Source: Archilochus colubris (lineage: Eukaryota > Chordata > Aves > Apodiformes > Trochilidae). Taken from it: a DNA stretch of 64,000 nucleotides. The position numbers and the translations under genes were made by a program. This document shows positions 1 to 12,345 of this stretch, piece after piece (position 1 is the first letter of the stretch; every line of letters begins with the position of its first letter). Where the stretch lies: assembly GCA_023079485.1 (NCBI GenBank), contig CM041083.1, forward strand, positions 142,179,052 to 142,243,051, read 5' to 3'. The notes below the pieces were generated by a model. That model was not told the DNA's origin. It was given only the letters and a program-made list of their open reading frames with translations, and made no database searches.

Positions 1-395
1 TGGCTGGCAAAGAACAAGCAACATGGAGCAAATACAATTTCTTTCCTAAAGTTTGTAGCAGACCTAGCTCACTGAAGAGAAACAGCAGATGCTATTTTCC
101 TTGATCTTACTAAAACTTCTGACAGTCTCACATGACATTTGCATAAGGAAAGGATTGTATAGAAAAAAAGTAAATTAATGGGTATGTATGAAATGAGTTT
201 GGAAACTGTACTTAGAGAGTAGTTAGTGGTTTGACTGTCAAAATGGAAGACTAAATGGTATGGACTTTCATGGGAGTCTCTTGTGGTTATTGTATTCTCT
301 GATACTGTTATTAATGATCTGGATGGTGGAAGAGAGGGATGCCCACTTTAGCACTCTAAGGCATGCAAAGTCTAATGCTGAGACAGTGCCAGAGA
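1..395 (+). mobile_element. Degraded CR1-like LINE fragment (reverse transcriptase region)
   Basis: Old, heavily mutated piece of the CR1 reverse transcriptase. At about 91-140 one frame reads ADAIFLDLTKTSDSLT, which aligns with the RT motif A of CR1 (ADVVYLDFSKAFDTVSHD type). At about 311-345 the DNA reads like the 'INDLDGG' segment that lies just before the catalytic FADD box, followed by a decayed 'cccactttagca' where CR1 has its ACCCTCAGCAAG. The middle is full of stops and small indels, so nothing is translatable. The left end may continue outside the window; similarity fades near 395, before the rest of the thumb and 3'UTR. Strand and class are fairly secure, subfamily is not. Confidence 0.65.
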
Positions 396-3032
396 CCTAG
401 ATATGAACAGCTTTGTTTTTATTGCCTTCTTGCTGCAGCCCAGAAGTTAGAATAAAATTATGCCACCTTGCATACTTAAGGGAGGCCCTTCCCTAAAAAT
501 CTATCCTGCCTTATTCTAGAGGGGATTGTACAACACCAGGCTGGGGTCCCAAGAGTCAGCGACAGAGTTCATCCAGCAGAGATTCCCTCCCCACACCTCT
601 GCAGTGGAGCTCCCCATACTCAATGGGCATGGCTGTATATTCCCCAAATCAATGTAAATGCTGTTGTTTTTGTGCTACGTGTGTGTGTGGAGAGCAGGAG
701 GCATGCACATTGTTCAGTGGTTGTGTTAGTGTCAATCATAAAAAATGAGTAGGCTGAAGGATTGATGAGCATTTTCAACTGTGACATTGCAGCCAATTGG
801 ATCAGTTGTCTGACTGCCAAACACATCATTAATTTAGACATAATGGCAGTGAAGCAAGCAGCTACTAAAGGGGGATGGGTCTGAAAGGCAAGAGCCAACA
901 GGTTTCATGAAAAAATAGCTAAAGCAAAAAAAGGGGTTTGTTTGGCTTTGTTTGCTCTCATTTGCTGGTATTAATTGATTCCATTAACAGGCGACCTGTC
1001 TTTGTGAGGAGCCCGGAGTTTTAAGGACAAATGCTTTTACAGACTGAGTGTATTATAAAGTTGATGTAGTTGGCCACTCAGGCAAGATGCAAAACAACAC
1101 CCTTGAAGTTCCATTAGCAGAACACAGCATTCACATCTACATGATCTTCATAATGACTTTATTGACAGCATACTTTAAAAAATAACTAGAAGTTTAGAAA
1201 ACTACCAGCAGGGCTCCTAGGGGAAGGACATCTTCATGAGGACTCCATATGAACTTCTGCCTTCTTCTTCCACCAGGAAGATTTGCCATATTCCACTAGG
1301 GTGTCAGAATTTCTTAGTCCCAGATTGGTTCATACCAAGGGTCTGCTTGTCCTGTTCTCCAACAGTGCCTCTACCTGCCTTAACCAGGCTGATGGGCAGG
1401 AACTCTGTTTTGTAAAGCCATATAGTATCTGTTTTTAAAGAGTGCTTTTTAGGACTGAAATGGGAACTCAGATTGCAGATTAAAAAGGCAAACTCTCTGA
1501 GGGACTGTATCTCCTTTCTTTTTCAGTATGTTCAAGATTCTGCAGTGCCCCTGATATAATTTGTATTATTTCAGTGTTATTTTCACATACAAATGCATTT
1601 GCTTTATGGTAACTGTGGTATTGTGTATCTGAGCCACCTGAACTCAATTAAACTGGTAAGGAAAACCACTAGTTTCACACAGGATGGGTCTGTCACGTAA
1701 CCACATGTGATAGACTACAGGATTCTAGACAAATGCTGAAAAGCAGTATCGTACATGGTTCAACAAACACTACTGGATTTATGTGATTAATTTACTCCCA
1801 AATAGAATGAGGAAAAATAAAGTGAATTAACTGAATAAAATATGCTAAATATAAACTATGTCCCTTAATTTATGTCTTAACCTCCTTCGAAACAACACAA
1901 ACATTGTTGGCTTTAAATCATTTTTTTTCAGTGGAATTTATGAAGAGGAAGGTTCTTTGTTACTGGCTATATTTGTCAATGAAAAATTGTAGTGCAGAAG
2001 GGGCATCAAGATATGATATTTAAAGGCAATTAAAGGTTAAATCGAAACAGTTGGTAATCACTGAACTCCAACCAGAAACCCTCTGTGAGTGCTTCTCAGG
2101 TGTTCTGTGAACAAGCAGAGAGAAAGCTGATAGTGCAGGAATTTTGATCACTGCTCCAGATACAATAGTATTCCTGTGAATGCTGGATGACTACCAGTAG
2201 AAATCTAAGAGGTCTAGCAATTAACTCACACCTATCTATCTTGTAGCAGAAGATAGTGGTCTTGGGTCCTTTCCATGGCATATAGTGTTGCCTGAAGCCA
2301 TATAGTGTTCAATACTTGACACTCTTGAACCCCCAAAGGGCTTTCTGCCTCCTGGCTTCTTTTTGAAAAAGACCCATTGAATCAAAATACACATTATATC
2401 AATCACATATGGAAGATTAATGAAGAATAATGTTGACAATTATAAACAAATGCACGGCTCATCAAGAAATGACCAACCATTTTTTCAAGCCATGTGGGCT
2501 GGCAATGCTAGGCCAGATTTATAGTCATTCTAGGAGGAGACAACACTATATGCAAAACCATAGAAGAGGTATCAAGAATAAACTTAGGATAGATATATTT
2601 CACAGGAGGACAGTTAGGTTCATGTAGAGAATTCTGAGAGTAGTGTCCTTCTGGGAAACGTTTGCAAACAGGAGGTATAACAATATGTTCTAGTGACTAT
2701 GTAAGTATGTTTAGTTCCATGTAGAGGACAGACTTTTCCATCATGGTCTGCAAAGTAGGCAGCCACCAGGAGATGTCAGAAAGTGGTCTTGTCATGCTTC
2801 CATTTTGTTATAATATCTTGCCATTTTTGTCCAGCTGAAGGGATCTCTGGCTGGATTTAATTTTATAAAAAGTTGGAATCAGTCATATCTTGCTTGGAAT
2901 CTCAATCTTTTTGAAAGGGAAAAAATACATTCTGGACCTTTGAAGTCACTCCTTGTATATCTTGTATACAATCTGGATGATAAGTATGTTAGTGTGACCA
3001 AGTTAAATGCTCTAGCACTAATAGAAATAACT
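396..3032. other. Unique AT-rich interval, no gene recognised
   Basis: No repeat family or coding signal recognised. The open frames here (up to 92 codons, e.g. complement 620-898) show no recognisable protein. The stretch around 740-1015 has no simple repeats and several TAAT/ATTA cores, so it could be a conserved noncoding element; that is inference only. Confidence 0.5.
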
Positions 3033-3465
3033 GATGATGATCAGAGGGCTGGAGCATCTTTCCTATGAAGACAGACTGAGGGAGTTGGGGTTGTTTAGCC
3101 TGCAGAAGAGAAGGCTCTGGGGATACCATATAGCAAGTTCCAAAGGGGCCTACAGGAAAGCTGGGGAGGGACTTGTTACAAGGGCATTTAATGATAGGAC
3201 AAGGTGTGATGATTTTAAGCCGGAAGAGGGTAGATTTAGGCCAGATATTAGGAAGAAATTCTTCACTATGAGGGTGGTGAGACACTGGCACATATTGCCT
3301 GGGGAAGTTTTGTCTGTCCCCTCTCTGGAAATGTTCAAGGCAAGGTCAGATGGGGCATTGGGCAACCTGATCTAGTGGGAGGTGTCCCTGTCCATGGCAG
3401 GGGGGCTGGAACTGTATGATCTTGAAGGTCCCTTCCATCCCAAACTATTCGTTCATTCAATGACT
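3033..3465 (+). mobile_element. CR1 LINE, 5'-truncated 3' end
   Basis: Encodes the C-terminal part of the CR1 ORF2 protein and the short 3'UTR. A 113-codon frame (3034-3375) starts [20 protein letters not shown] and ends at a TAG in the normal place for CR1. It lacks about ten residues after KRRLWG (the usual GDLI..YLKG segment), a small internal deletion. The 3'UTR contains the 'ggtgtccctgtccatggcagg' type sequence and 'gaaggtcccttccatccc'. The tail is a degraded octamer repeat (attcgttcattcaatg). CR1 elements are usually 5'-truncated on insertion, as here. Moderately old copy, not functional. Confidence 0.95.
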
Positions 3466-6400
3466 TATACCACCCTTGGGACAGTCCCAAACATCCAGGA
3501 CTGTCTGCAGCATTGAAGGACCACACCTGAGCATGAATGTCCACACATGTTCAGACTGCAGTAATTAGAGGACATTCATAGAGGCTGTGACAGAACACAA
3601 TGGCTTTATTCATCTGACCTGGCTTTTGGTCCACAGTGATAGTGATTGCATGTGAAACATTAATTTAACTGATGAAGGAAGTAGTTCATCTAGAACTCTG
3701 TTTTCAGTAGATAGTAATATCACATTTAATGATAAGGAAAAAAAAATCTTTTGTTAAAAAAACAAAACAAAACACAACCAAACAAATTCCACTTAAGGAA
3801 CATTCTTATGATCAATACCTTCTGATGTATTCAGCAAGTAACATGAACAAGAAGGCACAGACGCATAAAAATGAAGGTATAAATATCTGTCATCAACACT
3901 ATGTTCTCAAAACTTCTCGTGAGGTAGTCTCATAGACTTAAACAGGACCACTCTTTCTTCTTAGTTGATTTGATTTTTAATTTTTTTTTCTGTTCTGTTA
4001 CTATTACTTAAGTGGCAGAATCATATTTCTGGGAGAAAACCCCTCATTATTTAAAACATACAGCTGAAAAGATGTGTAGCAGCTTATGGCAGTTGCCTTC
4101 TGCCATTTTAAACTTTATTTTGTTTTGAAAGATAGCACTTTTTGGTAGTAAGAAAACCTTCTAAAATGTGGATGCTGCAGTGCTATTTTCATGAATCTAC
4201 AGGCATCCAGTCTGAATCAATAATTTCAAGAGGAGTGCAAACTGTACCATTCATCTTAATGGACTGTTTATTTTGAAGCCCATTTATAACCTTGTAAACA
4301 TTATTTTTATTTTTTATTGATTTACTTGCTTACTAGGATGGAAGTTCAGACTTCTTTCTGTAATAAATGGAGTTTTTTTAGTACAGGTTTTAGGCTGTGC
4401 TCCCTAATTTCTCTCTCTCTCTTCCTCCTCTCTTCTCTCAGCTCCTTTGGTAAGTACCATTGATTGCCAAAGCTGACAACTGAGAAACCAAGAGTTGGCA
4501 GATTGTTTCCACCAAAATCAGAAAGAGGCATGATGTTATTTGGCATGATTTACTCCCAATGGCACTTCACAGGCTGCTTCACGTAGCTGTGAGCTTATGT
4601 GAGGAAACAAGGATGCCCATAGCTTCAAAAAGCTCTGAACTATCAGCAGAGTGAGCAGAAGCATCACCAATGATAAAGACCTAAGAAACTTATTTCTGCA
4701 TGTAAATGCAAATTTTGACAGGCAGAAGAGAAATGAAACAAACCTGACTGTCACAGTCTTTCACTGGTGAATGCTCCAGTAGGATGCTTGAGTTATTTGG
4801 ACTGAAGAGTGCATGTCTTTTTTTTACATAAAACAGACCTGCACTGCTGTTCAGTTCTGTAAAAGAAACATCTGTATCAGCTTGCTTCACATAGCCTAGC
4901 TCTGTAAATAATCTTATTACAACATTGGAAATTTCAGAACATTTATCCGAATGAAGAACAGAGAAAGAATACACAACTCTTAAAAACATTCCAACATCAT
5001 AAAATCATAAAACATAATTTCTGATGAAAAAATTAAGGCATCAGAGCTGCACACATTGCCAGTCAAAGGAAACAGTACACACTGGGGGCAAACAACTGCT
5101 TTGTTGTCTTCACCAAAAATGCAAGCACAAGCTCTTTCTTTAGTGAAGAAAGGGGAGAGCTGAAATAGTTGAAATGAGGGAGAGACTCTGCTGCCAGAGT
5201 CACCTTTGAAAGGATCCTCAACTCACCAGCCTAACAAGAGCAAGCAGGCGTGCTGGTGGCATAGAGGAGAGGACACAGGGAAAACATTGCCAAGTACTGA
5301 ATGTTTCCTTCCTCCATCTGACAGAGAAGTGACAAACCTGCTAGTACCACCTCCAAATCAAGAGGAAGGAGAGTCCATCAGAGGTCTTTTGTACAGCACT
5401 TGGTACACAGTGGTGGGAGCTGACTCTGTAGTAGGCTCAGATCCCCTGGTAGAAACTCACCACCCACCTCTCCCACTGATCTCAAGAGCCCAGCGAGCTT
5501 GTGCACAGCTCCTCCTCACCCCAAACTCATCCAGACAAAGAATAAAAAGGTTTTGTTTATTCAGCAAGAACAGAGGCCTTTTTTTTTTTTTAATTTCTTT
5601 TTCTTCTTTTTTCTATTGGAATTAATATCAGAGTGAATTAAACTGGAAGTATGGGGAGCAGCAGGGGGTTATATATACTCCAATCTGAAATGGACGTGCC
5701 AGATTATGAATTGCTAAAATCCCTGATCAGCCATGAGGTGGTTCAGCAGATGAGTCTGATATTGAGTAGGCGTCCCTCAGTCTACATAATTTTCTGAACT
5801 GCTTTTATCTCAAAAAAATCTCATGACATGTCTCTCTCTCATGGGCTGAAAGCTCATCCTAATGTCACTCAAACAGACAGTACAAAAATAGAGCTTCCCC
5901 TTGATATATCAGAAGAACAGAGATATTTCCTTAACAGTCAAACTGCTGCCTGAAGCTCTGTTTTGGGGTGACCCATGCCAGGTGTTGCATTTAGAAGAGG
6001 AAGCAAAAAGTCTGTGAGGGATGGTCAAGGAGCAACTTTCCCATAAAAAGCCCAGCCAAAGCTGAGGACCTCAGCATGCTCAGGACCACAGAGTTTCTTT
6101 GGACAACATCCAGGATTCCCAGCACACCCTCTGGATCAAAGCTTAAGGAATCTGAAGGTTGGAGTACTTTTTCCTGTGTGGTGATGAAGCAACAATTAAA
6201 CACTACTAATGCCCTAGTGAATCAAGTCTTGGATCTTTAGTGGCTCAAGACCAATTAAAGTATTTTCTTCTAACAGCTTTTAGAGGAAATCTCAAAAACT
6301 TTTATTTCTGATGGCACCTCTTCTTTATATCATGAGGAGAAGAGATATTTTCTCCGACAATCTTAAGGCAAAAAGAACATTTAACAGATGTGGTGTCCTG

Positions 6401-7840
6401 ATCCCCATTTGTTGCTCTTTTCATTCTCTAAGACCCCTGTAGAAACACTGATTGTTTCAAAACCATCCTGCTCCACAGATATTTACATAATGTGTTATTT
6501 TTGTTTTTCAATATGTGCTCCTCAAATTCCCTCTCAGCATTCTACATTTCCCTTCTCATGAATTGTGCTGTTGGCTTCAAATGGGTTTAAATTCAGTTCT
6601 TCACTGTTTACACAGCAACAATCTTGAAGCCTGCCATCTAAATGTGTGTTCTCTTTTTAAAACTCCTTTTTAGCTTCCTTTTCTTCTTAGTTACCTGTAC
6701 CCTACAGCCTGTACCGTAGGCCAGAATTAGATGTGAATAAGTGTAGATTTGTTTTTTAAAAATATTCCAATTTCAATTTTCAATCTAAGAAACATTTAGT
6801 TTAGCTGTAGGTCAACATGAGTTAATGTGTCCAAAGCAAATAGTCAAATCCTGTCCAGACCTGCAGCAGCAGGAACAGTATGTACAAATGTTGGTGTATG
6901 GTTATTTAAATAGCTATCCTTCCTGCTTTGCCATTTTCATTAGTTTCTTATATTTAAGTGAAGAGCCTGTAAGTACTTTCTGAAGTAGAGAAATTGGGCT
7001 GCTTAGGTCTTTGAAAGCAGTCCAATGTTCTTCTATTTGCTATGAGTAAAGAAGACAAATATAGCATACATAGTGATTCAGAGTTCTTACAGTGATTAAC
7101 ATTGTTTGGATGGTCTGAAACACATCTTGATTTCACGACTGGCTTGACTGCATGGCTACACAAATCTGAGGTGGAAAATAGAACAATTTCTAATAAGGCA
7201 CATAAGGCACTGACTTCAGGCTGAATGCATTAATTTGTAACTTATGAAAACAACCTTCATGTTAAATAGTGTGTCTTTTAATGTTTTTAATGATTCCATG
7301 GTATCAGGACCTTTAAAGCCATATTCTCTTACACTGTGTGCCAATACTAAGAGATACACGTAGGCCAGACTTCCCAGTTTATTTGCATGTATTTAATATT
7401 TCCAGAATTATTAATTTGATGTGTCTTTTCACTGTCGTAAATAAGGAGAAGCACATCTAGAGGGAAATATTTCACTTCATAGGGCATCTGAGTTCTCCCC
7501 TACAGGTGTGTGTTAAAACCTGTGAAAAGGCAAGGATATGTTAGTGCTGATGGCTGAGGCCAGCAGATGCCCTTCATTCCAGTGCTGTCCCTTAAGAAAG
7601 CCAGGATACTGTAGCTATGGGGTAGAGTGTCTGAATCTTATACAGACTGGCTGGAGGGCTTCATCTGCTCAAAAATTTTCTGAGAAAATTGTGTGATAGA
7701 ATGGAGAATCATCCATGACTTTGCTCCTGGAATTTTTTTTTTTGGAAAGCATATTTGCTTTCATTTGGTGTCCTTCGTCAAAGGATATTGAGGTGTGCAT
7801 TTTTTAAGCCTGAGGCTATCATGGCTATACCTTATTGCAT
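3466..7840. other. Unique interval, no gene recognised
   Basis: Holds a CAAAA-rich stretch near 3755-3785, a CT-rich run at about 4409-4440 and a T-run near 5580-5592. A 139-codon frame at 5206-5625 (+) is the longest non-repeat frame here. It matches no family I recognise, ends in a run of Phe codons over the T-run, and is treated as chance. No RNA gene or mobile element recognised. Confidence 0.5.
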
Positions 7841-8315
7841 AATCATAGAATGGTTTTTGGTTGGAAGTGACTTCAAAGATCATCTCATTCCAAATCCCCT
7901 GCCGTGGGCAGGGACATCTCCCACTAGACCAGGTTGCTCAAAGCCCCATCCAGCCTGGCCTGGAACACTTCCAGGGAGGGGGCAGCCACAGCTTCCCCAT
8001 GCAACCTGTGCCAGCATCTTACCACCCTCATAATGAAGATTTTTCTCCCAATGTCTAACCTAAATCTACCCTCTTCCAGCTTAAGACCATTACCCTAACA
8101 TTACACACCCTTGTGAAAAGTCCTTCTCCACCTTCCCTTTAGGCCCCTTAAGGGGCTATAATGTCTCCCTGGAACTTTCTCTTATCTGGGCTGAACAACC
8201 CCAACTCTCCCATCCTGTCCTCATAGGAGAGCTGCTCCAGCCCTCTGACCATCTTTGTGGCCCTGCTCTGAACTCACTCCAAGAGCTCCATGACCTTCCT
8301 GTGTTGGAGGCTCCA
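7841..8315 (-). mobile_element. CR1 LINE, 5'-truncated 3' end
   Basis: Complement-strand CR1. The 3' end is at 7841 (aatcatagaatgg, the start of the complemented octamer tail). Next come the 3'UTR signature 'cccctgccgtgggcaggg' and 'aggttgctcaaagccccat', then the C-terminal coding region (antisense of FSLEKRRL and EHLSYEDR-like segments near 8190-8245). Similarity stops at about 8315 inside the coding region, so only the last 475 bp are present. The coding part carries substitutions and small indels and has no continuous frame. Same 3'UTR type as the copies at 3033, 27765 and 50621. Confidence 0.95.
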
Positions 8316-8667
8316 TAAGCAGATGAATTGACCCAGTTGCCACCTAAGCTAAAAAAAAGAAATAAAGCCGAGGAGAAAGACGCTTAAGAATCCTGAAGTT
8401 ATCATTAATTCTCAGTATTGGGATGCAAAGTAGTGCTACCCAGTCTCTGCTGTCAATCTGCTCCTGAAATCAAGTGTCTTTATCACCTTCACCATTTCCT
8501 ATCCTCCTCCTTTCCCCACCTCTCCTACAAATAATAATCGATTAATAACCATCTGTTTACCAAATAGTCTGGGAGAATAAGAGAGGAGATCACTCCATTC
8601 TTTCTCTGCCCGTTGGACCTTGAACCTTTTCCAATTATGGCAGGATCCAGGCACTGAGTTCAGGGTG
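8316..8667. other. Short unique spacer between two CR1 fragments
   Basis: Begins with an A-rich patch (about 8350-8364). The rest shows no recognisable feature. Confidence 0.5.
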
Positions 8668-8785
8668 ATAGAACTGTAGAATTGTTTTGGTTGGAAGAGA
8701 GTTGTAAGATCATTAAGTCCAGTTGTTAACCTAGCACTGCCAAGTTCCCCATGAAACCACATCCCTAAGGTTATGTCCCATCATC
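8668..8785 (-). mobile_element. CR1 LINE fragment, different 3' subfamily
   Basis: Complemented 3' terminus of a CR1 subtype recognised by 'ttttggttggaagaga' followed by 'aagatcattaagtccagttg' and 'aacctagcactgccaag', which differs from the neighbouring copy. Only about 120 bp are clearly alignable. After 'ccacatccctaagg' the match decays quickly. Its orientation matches the 7841 copy, but the 3'UTR type differs, so this is an independent insertion and not a continuation. Confidence 0.85.
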
Positions 8786-10591
8786 TTCTGACAAGACCTT
8801 TCCACTTCCCATATAAAACTTCACACCACTAAGGACTAGACAGATTCAACATTCCCCTTTTTTGATCCATGTCCAGATTACTAAATTAGTGAACTTTTTC
8901 CTAGCTTTGTCTCTAGAAATCTCACTAATTTCCAAATTACTGAATTTTTTTGTAGGAAAGGAGACACGGAAGGGTCCCCTAGTTCCCAGGATACCCTGCC
9001 TTTTAGAGGGCACTTTACTAGGAAGTGAAACAAGGTAACCTTGTCTCTTCATATACAGGAGAGAGCTGAAGCTGGCTTTCCGTACAGAGAACTGCTCATA
9101 CGGAGGTGTATAGAAAAGGTGCTATTCATGTTTTGTGCCACTGCCACGCTAGTGTCTTGCTTTGTTTTGTTTCTTTGTTTTTAAATTCATTTAGGTTTGG
9201 GCCTTGTGAGTGAGATAGGTATCTGTTTTGCAAAGCCCATGAGGGCTTAAATAGAACCATGATGCCTAACTCCTATGGGTTTACTCATGGCTTAGCTGCA
9301 CAGGCATAGGGATGATCATAGAGATGAAGGGACATTTGGGACTTCTGTGGCATGTGTACATAATTGTAATGCTTCAGTGATCCACTATAGTTCTGAGCAT
9401 CAATATTTTGAATCCAGCCTACACCCTGTAAACTTGTGCTTGCAACATGAATAAGCAAAGTCCTCTCTCAAGGCTTTCAATTCAGTTAATGCCTTCAGAA
9501 ATGGAATTCACACATTAAATGATGCGCATCCAAAATTGGAGTGAAGTAAATGAAGAAAATCAAATATAGCTATCCACTTAAATGGTTATATTATTATATT
9601 TCAGAAAATGTGCACAAATCCTGTCCCGTGCCACTGTGCCCAATGCACTCAAAATGTATGCCTTTGCTTTTTTAATGTTTCTTCACTTTTCCCAAATATT
9701 TTGTGGCATATTTGGGCCCCAAAAGACATATTTCCAGACTGGTGAGAGATAATACATGTGCTGTCACTGAATTTTGTGTCCCATTCTCTCCACATGGTTG
9801 AGCAGTGCAAATAACAGCCATGCTGTCATACTGTAGTCTCATTACCTGGAGTGATCTTCCCTGACTGAGATTAAGCTATGACCTAGTCCTCTCCCAGTAT
9901 TTCTTACCTTTCTTTTTCCTCTACTACAGACTGCAATATTTCTGAGGCAAATACTGGTTGTGTGATGAATACACGAGCTTCTTGTGTGATTTGATTACCT
10001 CAGATATATAAGAAAATCTAGTACTGCTGCTCTATTTTATGTCATGGGGGACGAATTTATTCCACATATGTGAGAAATGAATTCTAAACCCCTTGTCCTA
10101 GCATGTCAGCGAATTATATCAACAATTCAGGTTGACAATGACTTCTGGAGATCATCTGGTCAATCATGAGTTCGAAGCAACATCAACTTAGTAAGTAGAT
10201 CTGATTATTCAGGGGCTTATCTGGCAGCAGACCAAGTATCTCCAAGGGATATCTCCACAGCCTCTGGGGGCACATCTGCCAACCCCTACCCACTACCTTT
10301 ATGACAACTATTTTCTTTGTCTTCAGTCAGAATTTCTCATGTAGCCTCATATCTTTTCTATTCTTATCTGCTTCCCTTGGCTAACTCTCCAAATCCTATT
10401 ATCTGATCACTTGGTTTCTTACAAGATGACTTACTCCCACAACAGGTATCTAGCTTATATTATTTTACATAAGAAAATGTCAGTTGCAAACTCTGTTCCT
10501 GTTGTGTCTCTCTCCATCTTTGGAAACTAGAACTTCTGAGAGCTCTATGTGTGTGCATGTATATAAGAAAGTATTTCTCAACAGCCCATGT
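8786..10591. other. Unique interval, no gene recognised
   Basis: No recognisable repeat, RNA or coding feature. The small frames are unremarkable. The segment at 8840-9060 has a slightly repetitive 'aaattactgaa/aaattagtgaa' flavour that I could not assign to a family. Confidence 0.45.
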
Positions 10592-10814
10592 TCTTCACTC
10601 TGAAGAATTTCTTTACAGAGAGGATGATCAGACATTGGAATGGGCTGCCCAGGGAAGTAGTGGATTCTCCATCCCTGGAGATATTAAAAAGAGACTGGAT
10701 GTGGCACTCAGTGCCATGGTCTGGTAACTGCAGCGGCAGTGGATCAAGGGTTGGACTTGATGATCTCTGAGGTCCCTTCTAACCCAGCCAATTCTATGAT
10801 TCTATGATTCTATA
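10592..10814 (+). mobile_element. CR1 LINE 3' end with intact octamer tail
   Basis: Begins in the last coding segment (KNFFTERMIRHWNGLPREVV, in frame from 10588 to about 10700). It continues through the 3'UTR signature 'ggcactcagtgccatggtct' and 'tcaagggttggacttgatg', and ends with three tandem ATTCTATG-type units at about 10791-10814. This is the clearest CR1 terminus in the window and the best single marker that the genome is avian or close. Same subtype as the long copy at 18096. Confidence 0.97.
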
Positions 10815-12037
10815 GGCTGATGTGTATCCCTAAGGGCACACAGCTCTTAAAAGCTTATGGGAGAACTGGTGGGTCTCAAGGCACAGGTCCACATCACAGG
10901 GCAGCATTTCCAGACTCCTGCTGGGGTCTTTACTGCTTAAGCCCAAAAGCTTTCAGGTCCGTACATGGGTCTGGCTTAGAGACCATCTCCAGGGGTAGGT
11001 AACTTACCAGCAGGTAACAACGAAATACAGACAAGGACCAGATACAAATGGAACCTTCAAAGCTACTTCTGAGCACATCCTTTTTACTGTCACAAAACAA
11101 TAAAGCAGGGAAGGTGCATTTAGCCGTTCATTATTCCTTTCATTAACATGCACATAAGGCTCTTCAATAGGGCATTATAATGGTGTTGACACTTTGCTGT
11201 GATTGTATAACTATGTCAAAATCACTCTTCGATGAAGAACTGTAGGGGATTTTGAAGTCCTGAGGGGGCTTTTCCTTTTTAATTTCAAACATCGTTTTTT
11301 TCCTATTTCATAATGCTAAAATTGGAGGAAGAAAATCAGGTCTGTGACCTTCTCCAGTTACCCAAGTAGTGTCAGTTCTAATTTTCCATTTTTTACATAT
11401 TTATTCACGATGATGCCTGAATAGGTACTATTTTAATTTGCTTTTCTTGCATGGCTTTTCTTTATAGTTATGTTAGTTAATGCTACCTTATGAAATACAC
11501 TCATCTCAATTCACAGAAAACTGACAATTGGAATCTTTTGGTGATAATGGAAAATATACTTGTATGCCTGCAATACACTGAATTAAGATCTTACTCATTA
11601 ACAGAGGTTTTTTTCTCCTCATTTTTAAGAGCAGATCTTAAAAAAAATCTTTTAAGGATAGATTATCATGCAGTCCAGCAGTACATAACATTTTTGTTGA
11701 GGTGCTCTAGTGAGCAATGCAGTCTAATGTTACCTGAAAGCTACTTATATGTCTAAGCAGAGTATTTTTTGTAACTGTTTCCTATAAAGAAATTGTATGA
11801 CACACAGGGTGCAGTGGAGAATCCTCCAAGTCACAGGGGGAGGAACTGGCAGTGAAGGCACCTTGGGGATGTTTACTATTCATCTGTTTTCTGCAGAAAG
11901 TACTTGAATTTCTAGGGGTGGCTCTCTGGATGGTCCCTGTGTACCACATACTTTAAGAGCTCACCATCAACCAATGCTTAAGAGCCAGTTCAAGGTTTCA
12001 CAAGGCCAAACCAAAACCAAATACGTTCTGAGGGCTG

Positions 12038-12055
12038 AAAAAAAAAAAAAAAAAA
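12038..12055. repeat. Poly(A) run
   Basis: Eighteen consecutive A on the + strand. No AATAAA lies just upstream and no matching target duplication was seen, so it does not look like a retrocopy tail. Confidence 0.9.
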
Positions 12056-12305
12056 TTCAGGACACCATCTTTCCCAGTTTGGGGAACTGAGGCTGAATGA
12101 ATATTTCTGATGCAAGCAACCTTTCTTTGGTCCAGGGTCTGAGCAGCCAACCTCATTCTGTGTCTGGCCCTAAACAACCTTTCCACCAGCCTTGAGTGAG
12201 TGTGTCTGCTCTCTGCTTCTCAGAAAGTATGAAATGCTTCCAGGCAAGTGGAAGAGGGGCTGCCATGGCATTGGTGGTCTGCCACTGAAGCCACTGAGAT
12301 ATCTC

Positions 12306-12345
12306 AAAAAAAAAAACCAACCAACCAACCAAACAAAACCCAAAA
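12306..12345. repeat. A-run followed by (CCAA)n microsatellite
   Basis: Eleven A, then four to five CCAA units grading into CAAAA. Confidence 0.9.

Noticed and set aside
5206..5625. 139-codon frame considered as a gene
   Set aside because: No recognisable domain, no splice or promoter context, and it ends in Phe codons over a T-run; within the range expected by chance in 64 kb.
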